Source of the DNA: Negativicutes bacterium
GTDB taxonomy: Bacteria; Bacillota; Negativicutes; JAAYSF01
Reading direction: 5' to 3'
DNA length: 41,494 nucleotides
Assembly (NCBI GenBank): GCA_028707635.1
Contig: JAQWAQ010000012.1
Span: 1-41,494 of the forward strand
Shown here: positions 40,816-41,494 of the stretch, one piece after another
Position numbering within the stretch: the first letter of the stretch is position 1
How the letters are laid out: every line of letters begins with the position of its first letter
Translations under genes and position numbers: made by a program
Notes under the pieces: generated by a model
The model's database searches: none
What the model was told of the DNA's origin: nothing
The model's input: the letters and a program-made list of their open reading frames with translations, nothing else

Positions 40816-41298
40816 ATGAAGATTAATCTTACTAAAAAAGAATATGAAACCCTATTGGATGTTTTATACATAGCAGATTGGGTTACCAGAGCTCACGAGG
40901 AGGAAGCCAGTCCTGCGTTGAGCCATTTTAAAGAGTTTGAGCAGAGAATCATGTCTTTAGCCGGTGAGTATGGACTTGATGATTGTGTCGATCGGAATAA
41001 GGAAACTGGTTTGTATTATCTGACGAAACAGCATTTAAATGGCAGTGATGTTACTGCTAAGATTGAGAATTTTGAAAATGCTACCTTTTGGGAAGAGCTC
41101 TTAGAACGGTTGGCTCGTCGCGATTTTATCCGGCATTACGGAGAAGCGGCCATCTTAAAAATGCCTGTTAGCGAACGATTTGAAAAGGAAATGAAATTCT
41201 TCGAAAAGTATGACAAAGAGTTTGGTATCAATGGTCTTGATAATCTGGTAGCGTTAGGACTAGCTACCCAGCAGGATGATGAAAAATTGACCAACTAG
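40816..41298 (+). CDS. Hypothetical protein, acidic and helical
   Basis: 160 residues, not recognised. It is rich in charged residues (LTKKEYETLLDVLYIADWV, EFEQRIMSLAGEYG, FWEELLERLARRDFIRHYG) and has no signal peptide or membrane helix. It looks alpha-helical and soluble. GGGAG lies 6 nt before ATG 40816; ATG 40813 is also possible. It may be co-transcribed with tcdA. Terminator follows at 41301. Confidence 0.7.
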   Translation: MKINLTKKEYETLLDVLYIADWVTRAHEEEASPALSHFKEFEQRIMSLAGEYGLDDCVDRNKETGLYYLTKQHLNGSDVTAKIENFENATFWEELLERLARRDFIRHYGEAAILKMPVSERFEKEMKFFEKYDKEFGINGLDNLVALGLATQQDDEKLTN

Positions 41299-41300
41299 CT

Positions 41301-41318
41301 AGACCGCGAAAGCGGTCT
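41301..41318 (+). terminator. Short hairpin terminator after the hypothetical gene
   Basis: AGACCGC / GCGGTCT with a GAAA tetraloop (41301-41318), then a short T-rich stretch. Confidence 0.6.
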
Positions 41319-41387
41319 CCTTAATTTAAGTTATCAAAGGCAATATATTAGAATCCAAATAAGGTAATGTGGATTGTCAACAGTAAA

Positions 41388-41494
41388 TCAGACAACTTTT
41401 TTAAGGGCTTGATGTCGAAATTGAACAGGGGTTAAATACCCCAGTGTTCCGTGAATCCGATGCTTATTAAACCAATTGACATAATCGTATAACT
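41388..41494 (-). mobile_element. IS3-family transposase, C-terminal fragment at window edge
   Basis: On the minus strand the frame ending at TCA 41388-41390 reads YDYVNWFNKHRIHGTLGYL and PVQFRHQALKKVV, the C-terminus of the DDE (orfB) transposase of the IS3/IS150 type. The conserved catalytic residues lie beyond the window. The element's outer end is probably near 41369-41385 (TGTGGATTGTCAACAG). Whether the element is complete outside cannot be judged. Confidence 0.85.

Noticed and set aside
1..41494. CRISPR arrays, tRNA, rRNA genes or prophage
   Set aside because: Reading both strands showed no direct-repeat arrays with regular spacers, no cloverleaf sequences and no phage structural genes. 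The only mobile signal is the IS3 fragment and the dispersed repeats.

Overview
The window looks like chromosome from an anaerobic, low-to-mid GC Firmicute, most likely a Sporomusaceae/Negativicutes relative. This is an inference from gene content, not a database match. It rests on Gram-positive style ribosome binding sites, a group-4 [NiFe]-hydrogenase-like membrane complex, a reverse-order rubrerythrin, a tandem glycine riboswitch feeding an AGCS symporter, a Firmicutes-type TcdA, AzlCD, and GlnS/GluQRS/QueG together. The plus strand dominates.

Layout. 2-652: the 3' end of recQ. 832-8106: a six-gene Hyf/Ehr-like operon (hyfB, C, E, F, G and a ferredoxin-small-subunit fusion). It encodes a membrane-bound, ion-translocating, hydrogenase-like complex with all four predicted Ni-Fe cysteines but an unusual C-terminus on the large subunit. 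8115-14563: a secreted PrcB-like protein, a hotdog thioesterase, a glyoxalase-type protein, a DEAD-box helicase, an ABC-F ATPase and QueG. 14730-23955: a class V PLP enzyme, rubrerythrin with a PerR-like operator, an EamA exporter, a CNNM/CorC protein, a DEDDh exonuclease, AzlCD, GluQRS, a class I aminotransferase and a small CC-motif protein. 24298-33311: a secreted 5'-nucleotidase, RidA, an acyl-CoA synthetase, a YitT protein, a Rossmann protein, a PHP phosphoesterase, GlnS and an NlpC/P60 hydrolase. 33498-41298: an LTA-synthase-like sulfatase, a nitroreductase, a radical SAM protein, an unrecorded 44-residue membrane peptide, a glycine riboswitch with an AGCS symporter, TcdA and a hypothetical protein. 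41388-end: the 3' end of an IS3-type transposase.

The most unusual items are these. (1) The HyfG large subunit ends exactly at the position where the E. coli homologue is cut by its maturation protease, in a motif intermediate between hydrogenases and cysteine-less Ehr complexes. (2) A previously unannotated structured repeat of about 130 bp occurs in four full copies plus one 13-bp tail. Three copies end 15-24 nt before a start codon, and one is wedged between the glycine riboswitch terminator and its gene. (3) There are several small regulatory or peptide features: tandem equal-spacing promoters before the riboswitch, a perfect palindrome before the nitroreductase, a 44-residue membrane peptide, and promoter-terminator units before synthetase genes.

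Most genes are ordinary housekeeping or redox genes, separated by clear bidirectional Rho-independent terminators. No CRISPR array, tRNA, rRNA, prophage or complete insertion sequence was seen.
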